A DNA stretch of 17,519 nucleotides from Rickettsia typhi (GCA_945883665.1 CAMCXV010000021.1:1-17519), one strand, 5' to 3'. Counted from the first letter of the stretch, positions 8,188-16,569 are shown. Program-made: numbers and translations. The notes: generated from the sequence alone by a model not told the origin.

Positions 8188-9261
8188 ATGTCTAAAACTG
8201 TTGTTGTAGCAATGTCCGGTGGGGTGGATAGCTCTGTAGTTGCTGCGATGATGCATGAGCAAGGTCATAAGGTTATAGGTATCACTTTACAGTTATATGA
8301 TTATGGCATGTTGCAAAAAAAGGGAGCTTGCTGTGCCGGTCAAGATATTTATGATGCTAAAATGGTGGCAGACAGGCTAGGTATTCCTCACTATGTTTTA
8401 AATTATGAGAATCTATTTCGGGAAAAGGTAATAGAAGATTTTGCTGATAGTTACATAAGGGGAGAAACTCCTCTACCATGTGTGCGTTGTAATCAGTCTG
8501 TTAAATTCAAAGATTTGCTAAGGCTTGCTCAAGAACTCGGTGGAGATGTTCTTGCGACTGGTCATTATGTACAAAAAATAGTTAAGAATAATAATTCGGA
8601 ACTTCACAAGGCCGTAGATCATGGAAAAGATCAGAGCTATTTTTTATTTGCCACAACCAAAGATCAATTGGATTTTCTTGAATTCCCTCTTGGCAATTAT
8701 ACAAAAGAGGAAACAAGAAAATTGGCTTTAAATTATGGTCTTGAAGTTGCGGACAAACGAGATAGCCAAGATATTTGTTTTGTGCCAAATGGTAATTATC
8801 GAGAAGTTATTGAAAAAATACGTCCAAACAGTAATAAACCAGGTAAGTTTTGTCATATTGATGGTTTTGAAATGGGTGAGCATAAAGGTATTATGAATTA
8901 TACAATTGGTCAGAGGCGTGGTCTTGGAATCGCTCATGGAGAACCTATTTATGTTATAAAAATTGACCCAGAGACAAGCACAGTATATATTGGACCTGAA
9001 TCAGCCTTGTTTAAAACAAAATTTACACTAAAAGAAGTAAATTGGCTTGCTCATGATATAACAACCAATCATCTTGAAATCACTGCTAAGGTTAGATCTA
9101 CAACGGCTGGTGTTAAAGCAAAAATTGATATTATTAAAAACAATAAGATTGAAGTTACTATGCTTGGGCTTGAAAAAGCAATAACACCGGGTCAAGCATG
9201 TGTTTTATATGATGATACAAGAGTTCTTGGTGGTGGATGGATTACTAGAGATGTTCAATAG
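8188..9261 (+). CDS. mnmA: tRNA-specific 2-thiouridylase MnmA
   Basis: MnmA activates U34 of tRNA-Lys, -Glu and -Gln with ATP and transfers sulfur to make the 2-thio group of mnm5s2U, which secures codon reading. In the 357-residue protein starting at ATG 8188 the ATP pyrophosphatase P-loop SGGVDSS is at 10-16. The catalytic cysteines are in PCVRCN (C98, with C101 next to it) and in [12 protein letters not shown] (C197), corresponding to C102 and C199 of E. coli. GDVLATGHY (119-127) and [10 protein letters not shown] (145-154) are further family signatures, and the C-terminal half holds the beta-barrel and tRNA-binding domains. The frame is open back to a TTG at 8146, but those 14 extra residues are not family-like and the P-loop is at its usual distance from the ATG. 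Only 33 bp separate it from the permease gene, so they are probably co-transcribed. Confidence 0.96.
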   Translation: MSKTVVVAMSGGVDSSVVAAMMHEQGHKVIGITLQLYDYGMLQKKGACCAGQDIYDAKMVADRLGIPHYVLNYENLFREKVIEDFADSYIRGETPLPCVRCNQSVKFKDLLRLAQELGGDVLATGHYVQKIVKNNNSELHKAVDHGKDQSYFLFATTKDQLDFLEFPLGNYTKEETRKLALNYGLEVADKRDSQDICFVPNGNYREVIEKIRPNSNKPGKFCHIDGFEMGEHKGIMNYTIGQRRGLGIAHGEPIYVIKIDPETSTVYIGPESALFKTKFTLKEVNWLAHDITTNHLEITAKVRSTTAGVKAKIDIIKNNKIEVTMLGLEKAITPGQACVLYDDTRVLGGGWITRDVQ

Positions 9262-9294
9262 AACATAAAAAATTAATATAAAAAGGCGAAGAAT

Positions 9295-10695
9295 ATGAAT
9301 TTTTTAAAGAAAAAAAGCTTTAATTCTGTAAAAGAAGCTGGTAGTTCAAGTGGTCTTGACAAAACATTGTCAGCATTTGATTTAGTACTGCTTGGTCTTG
9401 GTGCTATAATTGGAACCGGTGTGTTTACTTTAACGGGTTTGGTTGCTGCGCAATATTCGGGTCCAGCTATAACTCTTTCTTATTTGATAGCTGGCTGTAC
9501 ATGTATTTTTGTGGCATTAGCTTATACAGAACTTGCCACAATGCTTCCTACTGCTGGTAGTATTTATACTTATTCATATGTGGCCTTTGGTGAGGTTTTC
9601 GCTTGGTTAATTGGTAGTGTAATTATTATAGAACTTGGTTTTGCAGGTGCAGCGGTTGCTGGAAGTTGGTCAGCCTATGTTCAAGGAATATTAGATTCAG
9701 CCGGTTATCATATCCCCGATCAATTTTGTAAATCTCCTTCCGAGGGTGGTGTACTGAACATACCAGCCACTATGATAGTAATTTTTGTTGGGTTTATGTT
9801 ATATCTTGGTACCAAAGATAGTAAAAAATTAAATAATATTTTGGTATTTATTAAAATGTCAGCAATTTTTGCATTCATGCTTTTTGCTGCTCCTCATTTT
9901 GATGCAACAAATTGGGAGAATTTCATGCCAAATGGATTTGATGATGTATTAATTGGATCTTCAATTTTATTTTTTGCTTTTACTGGTTTTGGTGTTCTTG
10001 CTAGCGCAGCAGAGGAATGTAAGAATCCAAAACGTGATTTGATGATAGGCATTATTGGTTCTCTAGTTCTTGCAACAATTGTTTATATGATTGTTGGAGC
10101 ATTAGCTACTGGTATAATTCCTTATGGTAAATTAAATAATGCCCAGCCTCTTGCATATGCTTTGAAGTTTAATAATAGCAATATTGGCTCAGCAATTGTT
10201 GCAACTGGTGGTATAGCTGGAATGACTACAGTTATAATGATGAATATTTATGGTCAATCTCGTATTTTTTATGTGATTGCAAGAGATGGTTTATTGCCTA
10301 AATTTATGGCAAAATTACACCACAAATATGATAGTCCTCATATTACAATTGTAATTTTTACGTTTATGATTGCTGTAATGGCTGCATTTTGTCCTTACTC
10401 TATACTTGCTCAACTCTCTAGCATGGCAGCTTTGCTTGATTATATTGTAGTAACAATCATAGTAATGCTCTTTAGGTTTACTTTGCCAAATGTTGAGAGA
10501 CCTTTTAAATGTCCTGCAGTATTCTTTATAGCTCCAGTTGCGCTAATTTCATCAGTATTATTACTATTTAAACAAATTCTTGATAAAGATGGATCTCTGC
10601 TTTTAACTGGTGAAATTATAATATACTGGTTTGTAATAATGTTTATTATTTATGTTTTAAAAGAATTAGTGTTCAAGAGAGACAAAAAAGATTAG
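9295..10695 (+). CDS. APC-superfamily amino-acid permease (CAT/YfnA type)
   Basis: This is a secondary transporter for amino acids in the inner membrane, expected in an intracellular bacterium that imports them from its host. The 466-residue sequence has about twelve hydrophobic helices. The first unwound helix has the APC signature GLGAIIGTGVF (about 34-44), followed by the consensus helix-2 region and AYTELATMLPTAGSIYTYSY (about 76-95), the second substrate-site signature of cationic amino-acid transporter-like proteins. FFAFTGFGVLASAAEECKNPKRD in the middle is another conserved CAT landmark. The motifs place it in the APC family, but the specific amino acid cannot be read from sequence. 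A good Shine-Dalgarno (AAGGCGAAG, 9281-9289) precedes the ATG. Its TAG stop abuts the ATG of the next gene with no spacer. Confidence 0.9.
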   Translation: MNFLKKKSFNSVKEAGSSSGLDKTLSAFDLVLLGLGAIIGTGVFTLTGLVAAQYSGPAITLSYLIAGCTCIFVALAYTELATMLPTAGSIYTYSYVAFGEVFAWLIGSVIIIELGFAGAAVAGSWSAYVQGILDSAGYHIPDQFCKSPSEGGVLNIPATMIVIFVGFMLYLGTKDSKKLNNILVFIKMSAIFAFMLFAAPHFDATNWENFMPNGFDDVLIGSSILFFAFTGFGVLASAAEECKNPKRDLMIGIIGSLVLATIVYMIVGALATGIIPYGKLNNAQPLAYALKFNNSNIGSAIVATGGIAGMTTVIMMNIYGQSRIFYVIARDGLLPKFMAKLHHKYDSPHITIVIFTFMIAVMAAFCPYSILAQLSSMAALLDYIVVTIIVMLFRFTLPNVERPFKCPAVFFIAPVALISSVLLLFKQILDKDGSLLLTGEIIIYWFVIMFIIYVLKELVFKRDKKD

Positions 10696-11778
10696 ATGAA
10701 AATAAAATTAAAACTCTTCTACAGCCTAATATTCTTGATCTTATCTATAAGCTCTATTAGACTTTTGGAATTAAATAAAAATGAAAAATTTCTGAATATT
10801 TTTGCGCGTTATTATTTTGATAAAAATTATTATCTTGAGCATAATCCAGATGTAAAAGAACAAAATGTCGATCCTTTTAATCATTACGTTGAGCAAAAGC
10901 GTATGATTAATTATGAGCAATCGCTAAAAAAAGCTAAGTTACTTCAAGATCCCAAATATTATATAAGTTTAGTCGCTGTTTTTCAAAATGAGGCAAGATT
11001 TTTAAGGGAATGGATTGAGTTTTATTTACTAATGGGGGTGGAGCATTTTTATTTATATAATCATTTAAGTAGTGATGATTATATGGAGATATTAGATCCA
11101 TATATCAAAAATGGTATTGTAGAATTAAAAGATGTTAAGGAAAATCCAAAAAACTTGCAAGAGTGGAATAGTTTACAAACTAAATTATATACAGAAACTG
11201 CTTGGAAAGTAAAAGATTTAAGTGAATGGCTGATTGTTGTAGATACAGATGAGTTTTTGTTTCCTGTTAAAGCAAAAAATCTAAAGGAAATTTTAAAAAA
11301 ATATGATGACTATGCCGCTCTTTCTGTAAATTGGAAAATGTTTGGTACCGGAGATGTTGAGAAAATAGAACCAGATAAGCTATTAATAGAGAGCTTAACA
11401 AAATCAGCTAACCATCAAGATTTACACGTTAAGACTATTGTAAAACCTAGATATGTCAAAGATTTTACAAATCCACATTTTCCTAATTTATTACCTTGTT
11501 ATTCCCAAGTAACGGAAAATTTTGAATATTTTAACGGTCCATTCATGCCTATGGAAAGTAAAAATATATTAAGAATTAATCATTACTGGGCACGTGATTT
11601 TGAGTTTTTTAAATCCCAAAAATTAAATCGTATACATGTATCTGGTACAGAGCTTACTGACGATGAGAAAAAAGTGCAAGTAAATCATCTAATAGAAGTC
11701 AATAAAAATATTTCTGTCAAGTATGATGATTCAATATTAAGATTTGCAAAGGATTTAAAATATAATTTATTTAAATAA
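10696..11778 (+). CDS. GT92/GT2-like glycosyltransferase with N-terminal membrane anchor
   Basis: This is a probable GT-A-fold glycosyltransferase of the family 92/DUF23 type, which transfers sugars from nucleotide donors to surface glycans. The 360-residue protein starts with a membrane helix (7-23), so it is anchored with the rest in the cytoplasm or periplasm. A short motif FDKNYYLEHNPDV...DPFNHYVEQ (41-67) matches the repeat seen at the ends of many bacterial surface-glycan glycosyltransferases. The catalytic domain starts near 90 with FQNEARFLREWIEFY (96-110) and GVEHFYLYNHLSSDD (114-128), typical of GT92, and the metal-binding DTD triad is at 183-185 in VVDTDEF. Its ATG immediately follows the permease TAG, so translation is probably coupled, although the functions do not obviously belong together. 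The acceptor is unknown; LPS or another envelope glycan is an inference. Confidence 0.8.
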   Translation: MKIKLKLFYSLIFLILSISSIRLLELNKNEKFLNIFARYYFDKNYYLEHNPDVKEQNVDPFNHYVEQKRMINYEQSLKKAKLLQDPKYYISLVAVFQNEARFLREWIEFYLLMGVEHFYLYNHLSSDDYMEILDPYIKNGIVELKDVKENPKNLQEWNSLQTKLYTETAWKVKDLSEWLIVVDTDEFLFPVKAKNLKEILKKYDDYAALSVNWKMFGTGDVEKIEPDKLLIESLTKSANHQDLHVKTIVKPRYVKDFTNPHFPNLLPCYSQVTENFEYFNGPFMPMESKNILRINHYWARDFEFFKSQKLNRIHVSGTELTDDEKKVQVNHLIEVNKNISVKYDDSILRFAKDLKYNLFK

Positions 11779-11868
11779 AAGAGATATGTATTGTTAATTA
11801 AGATGCTAAATTGCTATAAAATAGTAATGAACTTAAATCCAACAAAACTCCTTTTTATAACCAAACCT

Positions 11869-11903
11869 AAATAACCTTTGTATTTTAAATAGAAAGGTTA
11901 TTT
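11869..11903. terminator. Bidirectional hairpin between convergent genes
   Basis: AAATAACCTTT (11869-11879) and AAAGGTTATTT (11893-11903) form a perfect 11 bp stem with a 13-nt loop. It sits between the ends of the glycosyltransferase (plus) and the 332-residue gene (minus), and its right arm overlaps the latter's stop codon (11902-11904). AT-rich stem ends provide A and T tracts on both strands, so it is a likely two-way intrinsic terminator, although the following T-tracts are short. Confidence 0.65.
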
Positions 11904-12900
11904 ATCTATGTCTAGAATTTTTTTTGGTTTTAGTTTGTACATTATTTTGATTTAAAATATCTTTTACTTTGCTTTTAATTTCTATTAGTTCTGGTTGAAT
12001 TGTTATCTCTTTCTTTTGCTGAATATATTTAGATTGAGCTATATTTTGATCTAATGATGTTGATCTAATTGACACTTCAAAATCTTTAATAATTGATTGC
12101 TTTTTTTTAATAAAACTATTATTCTGCACTATATTTTCACCTAAATTTTCTCCAACAACTGTTCCTAATTTTATAGAAATAGCTACTACAGGAATTATAG
12201 TAGCTGCAAAAACAGCGCCCCCTAAAAAAGTTGCAGCTGATGCAACAGCAATTAATCCAGCTGCCATTGTAATTTTACCTGTTAACAATTTAATATTATT
12301 CTTTTTTCTATTAATAGATTTATTAGTAGAAATAATTTTATTCAGATTAACAGCAACCATTTCTAGTATTTCTTTTTTCTCTTTTTTTGCCCGATGGGCG
12401 CTAAATACCAGTGAAGAAAATAATTTAGGATTAGAGTGAATAAAATTCATGATTTCCTTACCACCAAGACTAGTGATCAAAGATTTCAAAACGTCTTTTA
12501 AATTTAATTGTTCATCAGGTGATAAATCTGAAAACTCAGAAGCCATTACATTATCAACGATAATATCTTGATTTTTTTCTTGTATATTGATTAATTCGTC
12601 ATTATCTGTTTTTTCTTCGGTTATAGCTATTAAAAATAAAGTCATCACACCAGAAAAACCTTCTTCTGTAAATACCATATGTTTTAGATGATTTACAAGC
12701 CTATCAACACATTTCTTAGAATAAGAATCTATTGTTGGTTCTTGTTTTAATCTATGAAAATAGTCAATAGCAAGTATATTGGATAATGACTCAATCAACT
12801 GATAACTTAAATTATTTTCTAAATAAAATTTTAGTTTATCTAGAAAAGCAGAATTATCTATATCTTTTAGAATATTAGTAATATTGGTATTATTTTTCAT
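11902..12900 (-). CDS. Hypothetical 332-residue protein with central hydrophobic segment
   Basis: I do not recognise a family. The N-terminal 1-200 is acidic to neutral and helical (repeated Leu-rich amphipathic stretches such as FLDKLKFYLENNLSYQLIES at 19-38). Residues 200-206 are basic. Residues 211-250 are a 40-residue Ala/Gly/Val/Ile segment (MAAGLIAVASAATFLGGAV at 212-230, then ATIIPVVAISIKLGTVVG at 233-250) with no charge before K244, long enough for two membrane helices in a hairpin. The C-terminal 264-332 is strongly basic, ending in KTKKNSRHR. There is no signal peptide. This layout recalls proteins with a membrane hairpin between soluble domains, and in an intracellular bacterium a secreted or membrane-acting role is conceivable, but that is speculation. 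It is a stand-alone gene, convergent with the glycosyltransferase and divergent from alaS, with no obvious Shine-Dalgarno. Coding is supported by length, by the Lys/Asn/Ile-rich composition shared with its neighbours and by the terminator at its stop. Confidence 0.75.
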   Translation of the reverse strand: MKNNTNITNILKDIDNSAFLDKLKFYLENNLSYQLIESLSNILAIDYFHRLKQEPTIDSYSKKCVDRLVNHLKHMVFTEEGFSGVMTLFLIAITEEKTDNDELINIQEKNQDIIVDNVMASEFSDLSPDEQLNLKDVLKSLITSLGGKEIMNFIHSNPKLFSSLVFSAHRAKKEKKEILEMVAVNLNKIISTNKSINRKKNNIKLLTGKITMAAGLIAVASAATFLGGAVFAATIIPVVAISIKLGTVVGENLGENIVQNNSFIKKKQSIIKDFEVSIRSTSLDQNIAQSKYIQQKKEITIQPELIEIKSKVKDILNQNNVQTKTKKNSRHR

Positions 12901-13046
12901 ACATAATTTTTTTTAAAGAAATTTATCGAATTCCACCCTATGCTAACATAAGGTACTTTAGATTATGCTTAATATGATTGATCTCAAAAACAAAAAAAAC
13001 TTATAAAAAGCTTTTTAAAATAATATTGTAATTTAGCCATAAATTA

Positions 13047-13065
13047 TTTAGAGTGTTACTCTAAA
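13047..13065. repeat. Palindrome upstream of alaS
   Basis: TTTAGAG (13047-13053) and CTCTAAA (13059-13065) are perfect 7 bp arms around TGTTA, 35 bp before the alaS ATG. The right arm runs into TAAAAT (13062-13067), a possible -10 box, so a bound protein could control the promoter. E. coli AlaRS is known to repress its own gene through a palindrome near the start site; whether that applies here is inference. No convincing -35 box is visible. Confidence 0.45.
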
Positions 13066-13099
13066 ATTAGGTTAAACTTAAATATTCACAGAGTTTGTA

Positions 13100-15760
13100 A
13101 TGACTAAACTTACAACCACGCAAATAAGAAGCACTTTTTTGGATTATTTTATTAAAAATAATCATACCCATGTAGCGTCGAGTTCATTAGTACCGCAAAA
13201 TGATCCTACATTAATGTTCACGAATTCTGGCATGGTACAATTTAAAGATGTATTTACTGGTCTTGATACAAGAAATTATAACAGAGCTACTTCAAGTCAA
13301 AAATCTGTAAGAGCTGGAGGCAAACATAATGATCTTGATAATGTTGGTTATACAGCTAGACATCATACATTTTTTGAAATGCTAGGTAATTTTTCTTTTG
13401 GTGATTATTTCAAAGAAGAAGCGATTTATCATGCTTGGAATTTACTTACTAAAGATTTTTCTTTACCAAAAAATAAATTATATGTAACTGTATTTCATGA
13501 TGACGAAGAAGCCATCACTTATTGGAAAAAAATTGCTAATTTGAGTGAAGATAGAATAATTAAGATTGCAACAAATGATAATTTCTGGTCAATGGGGGAG
13601 ACTGGCCCATGCGGACCTTGTTCTGAGATTTTTTATGATCATGGAGATAAAATATTTGGTGGCTTACCAGGAACAAAAGATGCAGATGGTGATAGATATA
13701 TTGAAATCTGGAATTTAGTATTCATGCAGTTTGAACAAATAAACAAAGATACCAGAATCGATTTACCAAAAAAATCAGTTGATACTGGTATGGGGCTAGA
13801 GCGAATAGCCGCAGTAATACAAGGAGTGCATGATAATTATGATATTGACTTATTCCAAGAAATAATAGCTTACACTGAATCAATATTAAAAATACAAGCT
13901 AAAGGAGAAGAGCTTTTTTCTTACAGAGTGATAGCTGATCATTTGCGATCCTCTGCATTCTTAATTGCCGATGGTGTTATGCCATCTAACGAGGGTAGAG
14001 GTTATGTATTAAGAAGAATTATGCGTAGAGCTATGCGACATATCCATCAGCTAGGATCTTCGGAACCATTAATGTATAAATTATTACCTAAATTAGTGGA
14101 TTTATTTGGTAATACATTCCCTGAAATAAAAAGAGCAGAAGATTTTGTTAGTAGCATTTTAAAACAGGAAGAAGAAAGATTTAAAGTGACATTAGACAGA
14201 GGTCTTAAATTATTAGAAGATGAAACAAAATCTTTATTTGAAAAATCTGAGTTATCTGGAGAAGTAGCATTCAAACTTTATGACACATATGGATTTCCCC
14301 TAGATTTAACAGAAGATATATTAAAAAAGAAAAATATAACAGTGGATAATGTTGGTTTCAGTAATATGATGGATCAACAAAAACAGAAAGCAAGGAGTGC
14401 ATGGATCGGATCTGGGGAATCAAAAACTGATAATATTTGGTTTGACATATTATCCGAATTTGGCTCAACTGAATTTTTAGGTTATTCTCTGGAATCCTCC
14501 GAGGCAAAGGTTTTTGCAATCATTATCAATGGTTCACGTGTTAAGCAAATATCAGAAAAGGGCAAAAGATTTACTCTTATTACTAATCAAACGCCTTTTT
14601 ATGCCGAATCTGGTGGGCAGATGGGTGACATAGGTTTTGCTACTTCTGGAAATTGCAAGATTAAGATTTTGGATAGTTTAAAATATCTGGGTAAAATACA
14701 TGCTCATATTTGCGAGCTTGAAGAAGGATTAATTACTGAAAATGATGAGATAAAACTTACGATTAATAGTCATTATCGTAAATATTTAAGAATTCATCAC
14801 TCTGCGACTCACATATTGCATGCAACACTTAGAAACGTTCTTGGTAATCATATAACGCAAAAAGGGTCGTTAGTTGCATGTGATAGATTAAGATTTGATA
14901 TCAGTCATCCCAACAGTGTTTCCCAAGCTGAAATTGATTTAATAGAAGACAAAGTCAATCAAATTATCATTGATAATTTGACAGTCCATACTAAGCTAAT
15001 GTCTACTGATTCTGCAATTGAGTCTGGAGCTATGGCCCTATTTGGAGAGAAATATGATAATGAAGTTAGAGTAGTCTCAATGGGTAATGAAGATGAGAAA
15101 AATAAACCTTACTCATTTGAACTTTGCGGCGGTACACATATATCTAGAACTGGCGATATTGGTATATTTAAAATATTAAGCGAAGGTGCTATTGCATCTG
15201 GTGTCAGAAGAATTGAAGCAGTTTGCGGGGCTTATGCTATTTCATTCATTCGTGAAAATGAAAAATTGCTAGAAAATATTGTTGGTACTCTGAAAACCAA
15301 TAAACATGATGTTTTACAAAAAATAGAGTCTGTAATTAATAATAATAAAAACTTAGAAAAAAACTTAGAAAAACATCAGCTAGAAGAATTATCATTATCA
15401 GAACAAGAAATTAATAAAATTGCAACAAATGTAAATAATATTAAATTAGTGTACAGGCAATTTGATAATGTTGATGCTAAATTATTCCGTATGTCTAGTC
15501 AAAATACTATCAAGAATCAGGATAGTTTAATTTTGGTATATGTTAGTAAATTGGAAGATAAATTGTCTTTGTTAATTGCAGTGTCAAAAAATATAACACA
15601 GGAGTATAATGCTGGTAATATTGTAAAAAAATTATCGATTTTTGTCAATGGCAGTGGTGGTGGACAAGCTGATTTAGCTCAAGCTGGTACCAGCGATTTT
15701 ACAAAACTTGCATTAATTGAAAAAGAAATAATAAGAATTATAGAAAATAAAGATTTTTAA
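13100..15760 (+). CDS. alaS: Alanyl-tRNA synthetase
   Basis: AlaRS is the class II enzyme that charges tRNA-Ala and hydrolyses mischarged Ser/Gly-tRNA-Ala. The 886-residue protein is full length (E. coli 876). The aminoacylation domain starts with the conserved FLDYFIKNNHTHVASSSLVP and PTLMFTNSGMVQFKDVF, and continues with motif 2 (HHTFFEMLGNFSFGDYFK) and the ETGPCGPCSEIFYDHG segment. The tRNA-recognition helices follow (about 240-460; RGYVLRRIMRRAMRH). The editing domain has zinc ligands HSATH at 567-571 and CGGTH at 676-680 (C676, H680), both intact, so proofreading should be functional. The C-Ala domain ends with a GSGGGQADLAQAG glycine-rich motif near 850-862. The ATG at 13100 matches the family N-terminus. 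It is a single-gene unit, divergent from the 332-residue hypothetical gene. The sequence after its stop looks like a change to accessory DNA. Confidence 0.98.
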   Translation: MTKLTTTQIRSTFLDYFIKNNHTHVASSSLVPQNDPTLMFTNSGMVQFKDVFTGLDTRNYNRATSSQKSVRAGGKHNDLDNVGYTARHHTFFEMLGNFSFGDYFKEEAIYHAWNLLTKDFSLPKNKLYVTVFHDDEEAITYWKKIANLSEDRIIKIATNDNFWSMGETGPCGPCSEIFYDHGDKIFGGLPGTKDADGDRYIEIWNLVFMQFEQINKDTRIDLPKKSVDTGMGLERIAAVIQGVHDNYDIDLFQEIIAYTESILKIQAKGEELFSYRVIADHLRSSAFLIADGVMPSNEGRGYVLRRIMRRAMRHIHQLGSSEPLMYKLLPKLVDLFGNTFPEIKRAEDFVSSILKQEEERFKVTLDRGLKLLEDETKSLFEKSELSGEVAFKLYDTYGFPLDLTEDILKKKNITVDNVGFSNMMDQQKQKARSAWIGSGESKTDNIWFDILSEFGSTEFLGYSLESSEAKVFAIIINGSRVKQISEKGKRFTLITNQTPFYAESGGQMGDIGFATSGNCKIKILDSLKYLGKIHAHICELEEGLITENDEIKLTINSHYRKYLRIHHSATHILHATLRNVLGNHITQKGSLVACDRLRFDISHPNSVSQAEIDLIEDKVNQIIIDNLTVHTKLMSTDSAIESGAMALFGEKYDNEVRVVSMGNEDEKNKPYSFELCGGTHISRTGDIGIFKILSEGAIASGVRRIEAVCGAYAISFIRENEKLLENIVGTLKTNKHDVLQKIESVINNNKNLEKNLEKHQLEELSLSEQEINKIATNVNNIKLVYRQFDNVDAKLFRMSSQNTIKNQDSLILVYVSKLEDKLSLLIAVSKNITQEYNAGNIVKKLSIFVNGSGGGQADLAQAGTSDFTKLALIEKEIIRIIENKDF

Positions 15761-15846
15761 ACACGAATTTAGGATAAGGAGTGGTATTAATTATTTTTGA
15801 AATTGATTAAGACCTATAGTTATTTGAAAAATTAGTAATTACCTTT

Positions 15847-15915
15847 TTAAAACTGTTGCGAAAATTGGTTTAATTTGTACATCTCTGCTAAAAGGTACAT
15901 TATTTTATCATTCAT
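15847..15915 (-). CDS. Possible 22-residue peptide ORF behind the XRE gene
   Basis: On the minus strand an ATG at 15915 opens 22 codons (MNDKIMYLLAEMYKLNQFSQ..., TAA at 15847-15849). It begins 23 bp after the stop of the XRE-type regulator and is preceded by GAGGGGGAGCGG, a Shine-Dalgarno-like run stronger and more GC-rich than any other in the window. It could be a small protein co-expressed with the regulator, or the stump of a lost downstream gene. I find no matching family, and the 178 bp between alaS and the regulator holds nothing else I can support. ORFs this short are often chance; the ribosome-binding site is the only real evidence. Confidence 0.3.
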   Translation of the reverse strand: MNDKIMYLLAEMYKLNQFSQQF

Positions 15916-15938
15916 AATTTCCGCTCCCCCTCAAACCT

Positions 15939-16316
15939 TTAAGATACTTGCTGTTTAAGCAAAGATTTAATCAGAATATTAACAGCATTTTGATGATCGC
16001 TATTAACAATTTTTCTAAAATTGCGTGCTAATTCAAGGCATAGGCGTTGATGCTGAGTGAGTATCTCTTGCTGCTTGTTTTGCTCTAACCCTTCGTAAAA
16101 ATATGAAATCTCTTCACCCAAAGATTTTGCGATTAAAACTAATCTACCTACTGAAATTCTATTACTTCCTTTTTCGTATTTTTGTAATTGTTGAGGAGTT
16201 ACCTCAATAAGTTTTGCTAATTCCTTGCGCGCCATTCCTTGCGCTACTCTTAAGGAATAAATCCTGCTCCCAATTATTTTATCAATTTTTTCTATATGGT
16301 TATTTTTACGTGCCAT
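15939..16316 (-). CDS. XRE-family helix-turn-helix transcriptional regulator
   Basis: This is a Cro/C1-type DNA-binding protein of 125 residues. The HTH_3 domain spans about 14-72: GSRIYSLRVAQGMARKELAK (helices 1-2), VTPQQLQKYEKGSNRISVGR (recognition helix and turn) and LVLIAKSLGEEISYFYEGLE. 'QQLQKYEKGSNRI' is the alphaproteobacterial variant in which the recognition helix is followed by an invariant YE-GxNRI. The C-terminal 50 residues are a helical, Gln-rich tail, probably for dimerisation; there is no peptidase or effector domain. The start ATG has a purine-rich AAAGAGAAAGAGA just before it. It faces a second regulator (16601) across about 280 bp dense in inverted repeats, an arrangement typical of phage-like or mobile-element switches, though proteins of this type also occur as stable chromosomal regulators. 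Confidence 0.88.
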   Translation of the reverse strand: MARKNNHIEKIDKIIGSRIYSLRVAQGMARKELAKLIEVTPQQLQKYEKGSNRISVGRLVLIAKSLGEEISYFYEGLEQNKQQEILTQHQRLCLELARNFRKIVNSDHQNAVNILIKSLLKQQVS

Positions 16317-16408
16317 TCTCTTTCTCTTTTTGTGCTACATTTATGTTTTACAAATCGTGATACCACTGAATATACAAGGACTCACTTCTTACATATTCAC
16401 TGCCAATG

Positions 16409-16445
16409 TGTAGTCTAACTACATTTTCATTACATATGTTGTAAT
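16409..16445. promoter_or_regulatory. Two adjacent operator-like inverted repeats upstream of the XRE gene
   Basis: TGTAGT-CTA-ACTACA (16409-16423) and ATTACA-TATGT-TGTAAT (16429-16445) are perfect 6-3-6 and 6-5-6 inverted repeats, 5 bp apart. They share the half-site theme TGTA/TACA. Their centres are about 21 bp apart, two helical turns, as expected for cooperative dimers. They lie about 95-130 bp upstream of the ATG at 16316 and are plausible binding sites for one of the two flanking regulators. Confidence 0.5.
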
Positions 16446-16484
16446 ATAAAAAATAAACGATAACAAGTAAAGGATTATTTTTTA

Positions 16485-16539
16485 TATATTATGTGATATT
16501 ATTTTATACATTGTAATCACATAGTCATCGCATAATATA
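16485..16539. promoter_or_regulatory. Large nested inverted repeat between the divergent regulators
   Basis: TATATTATGTGAT (16485-16497) and ATCGCATAATATA (16527-16539) are inverted with one mismatch in 13. A nested perfect pair, ATGTGAT (16491-16497) and ATCACAT (16516-16522), uses the same left arm. TGTAAT inside (16513-16518) repeats the half-site seen at 16440-16445. The right arm ends 2 bp before the proposed -35 box of the downstream regulator, which is suited to repression of that gene. Confidence 0.5.
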
Positions 16540-16541
16540 AG

Positions 16542-16569
16542 TTGATTTTTCTTTTATATATAATAAAAT
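16542..16569 (+). promoter_or_regulatory. Candidate promoter of the second regulator
   Basis: TTGATT (16542-16547) and TAAAAT (16564-16569) are 16 bp apart, with transcription expected near 16576 and a 25-nt leader. A TATAAT at 16585-16590 is a rival -10 box that would give an almost leaderless message. The region is too AT-rich for certainty. Confidence 0.3.

Noticed and set aside
15871..15898. Repeated GTACAT around 15876 and 15893 as an operator, and the 11-mer TCTCTGCTAAA shared with position 4432
   Set aside because: The repeat is direct, short and falls in the 22-codon ORF; an 11-mer match in AT-rich sequence is weak evidence.
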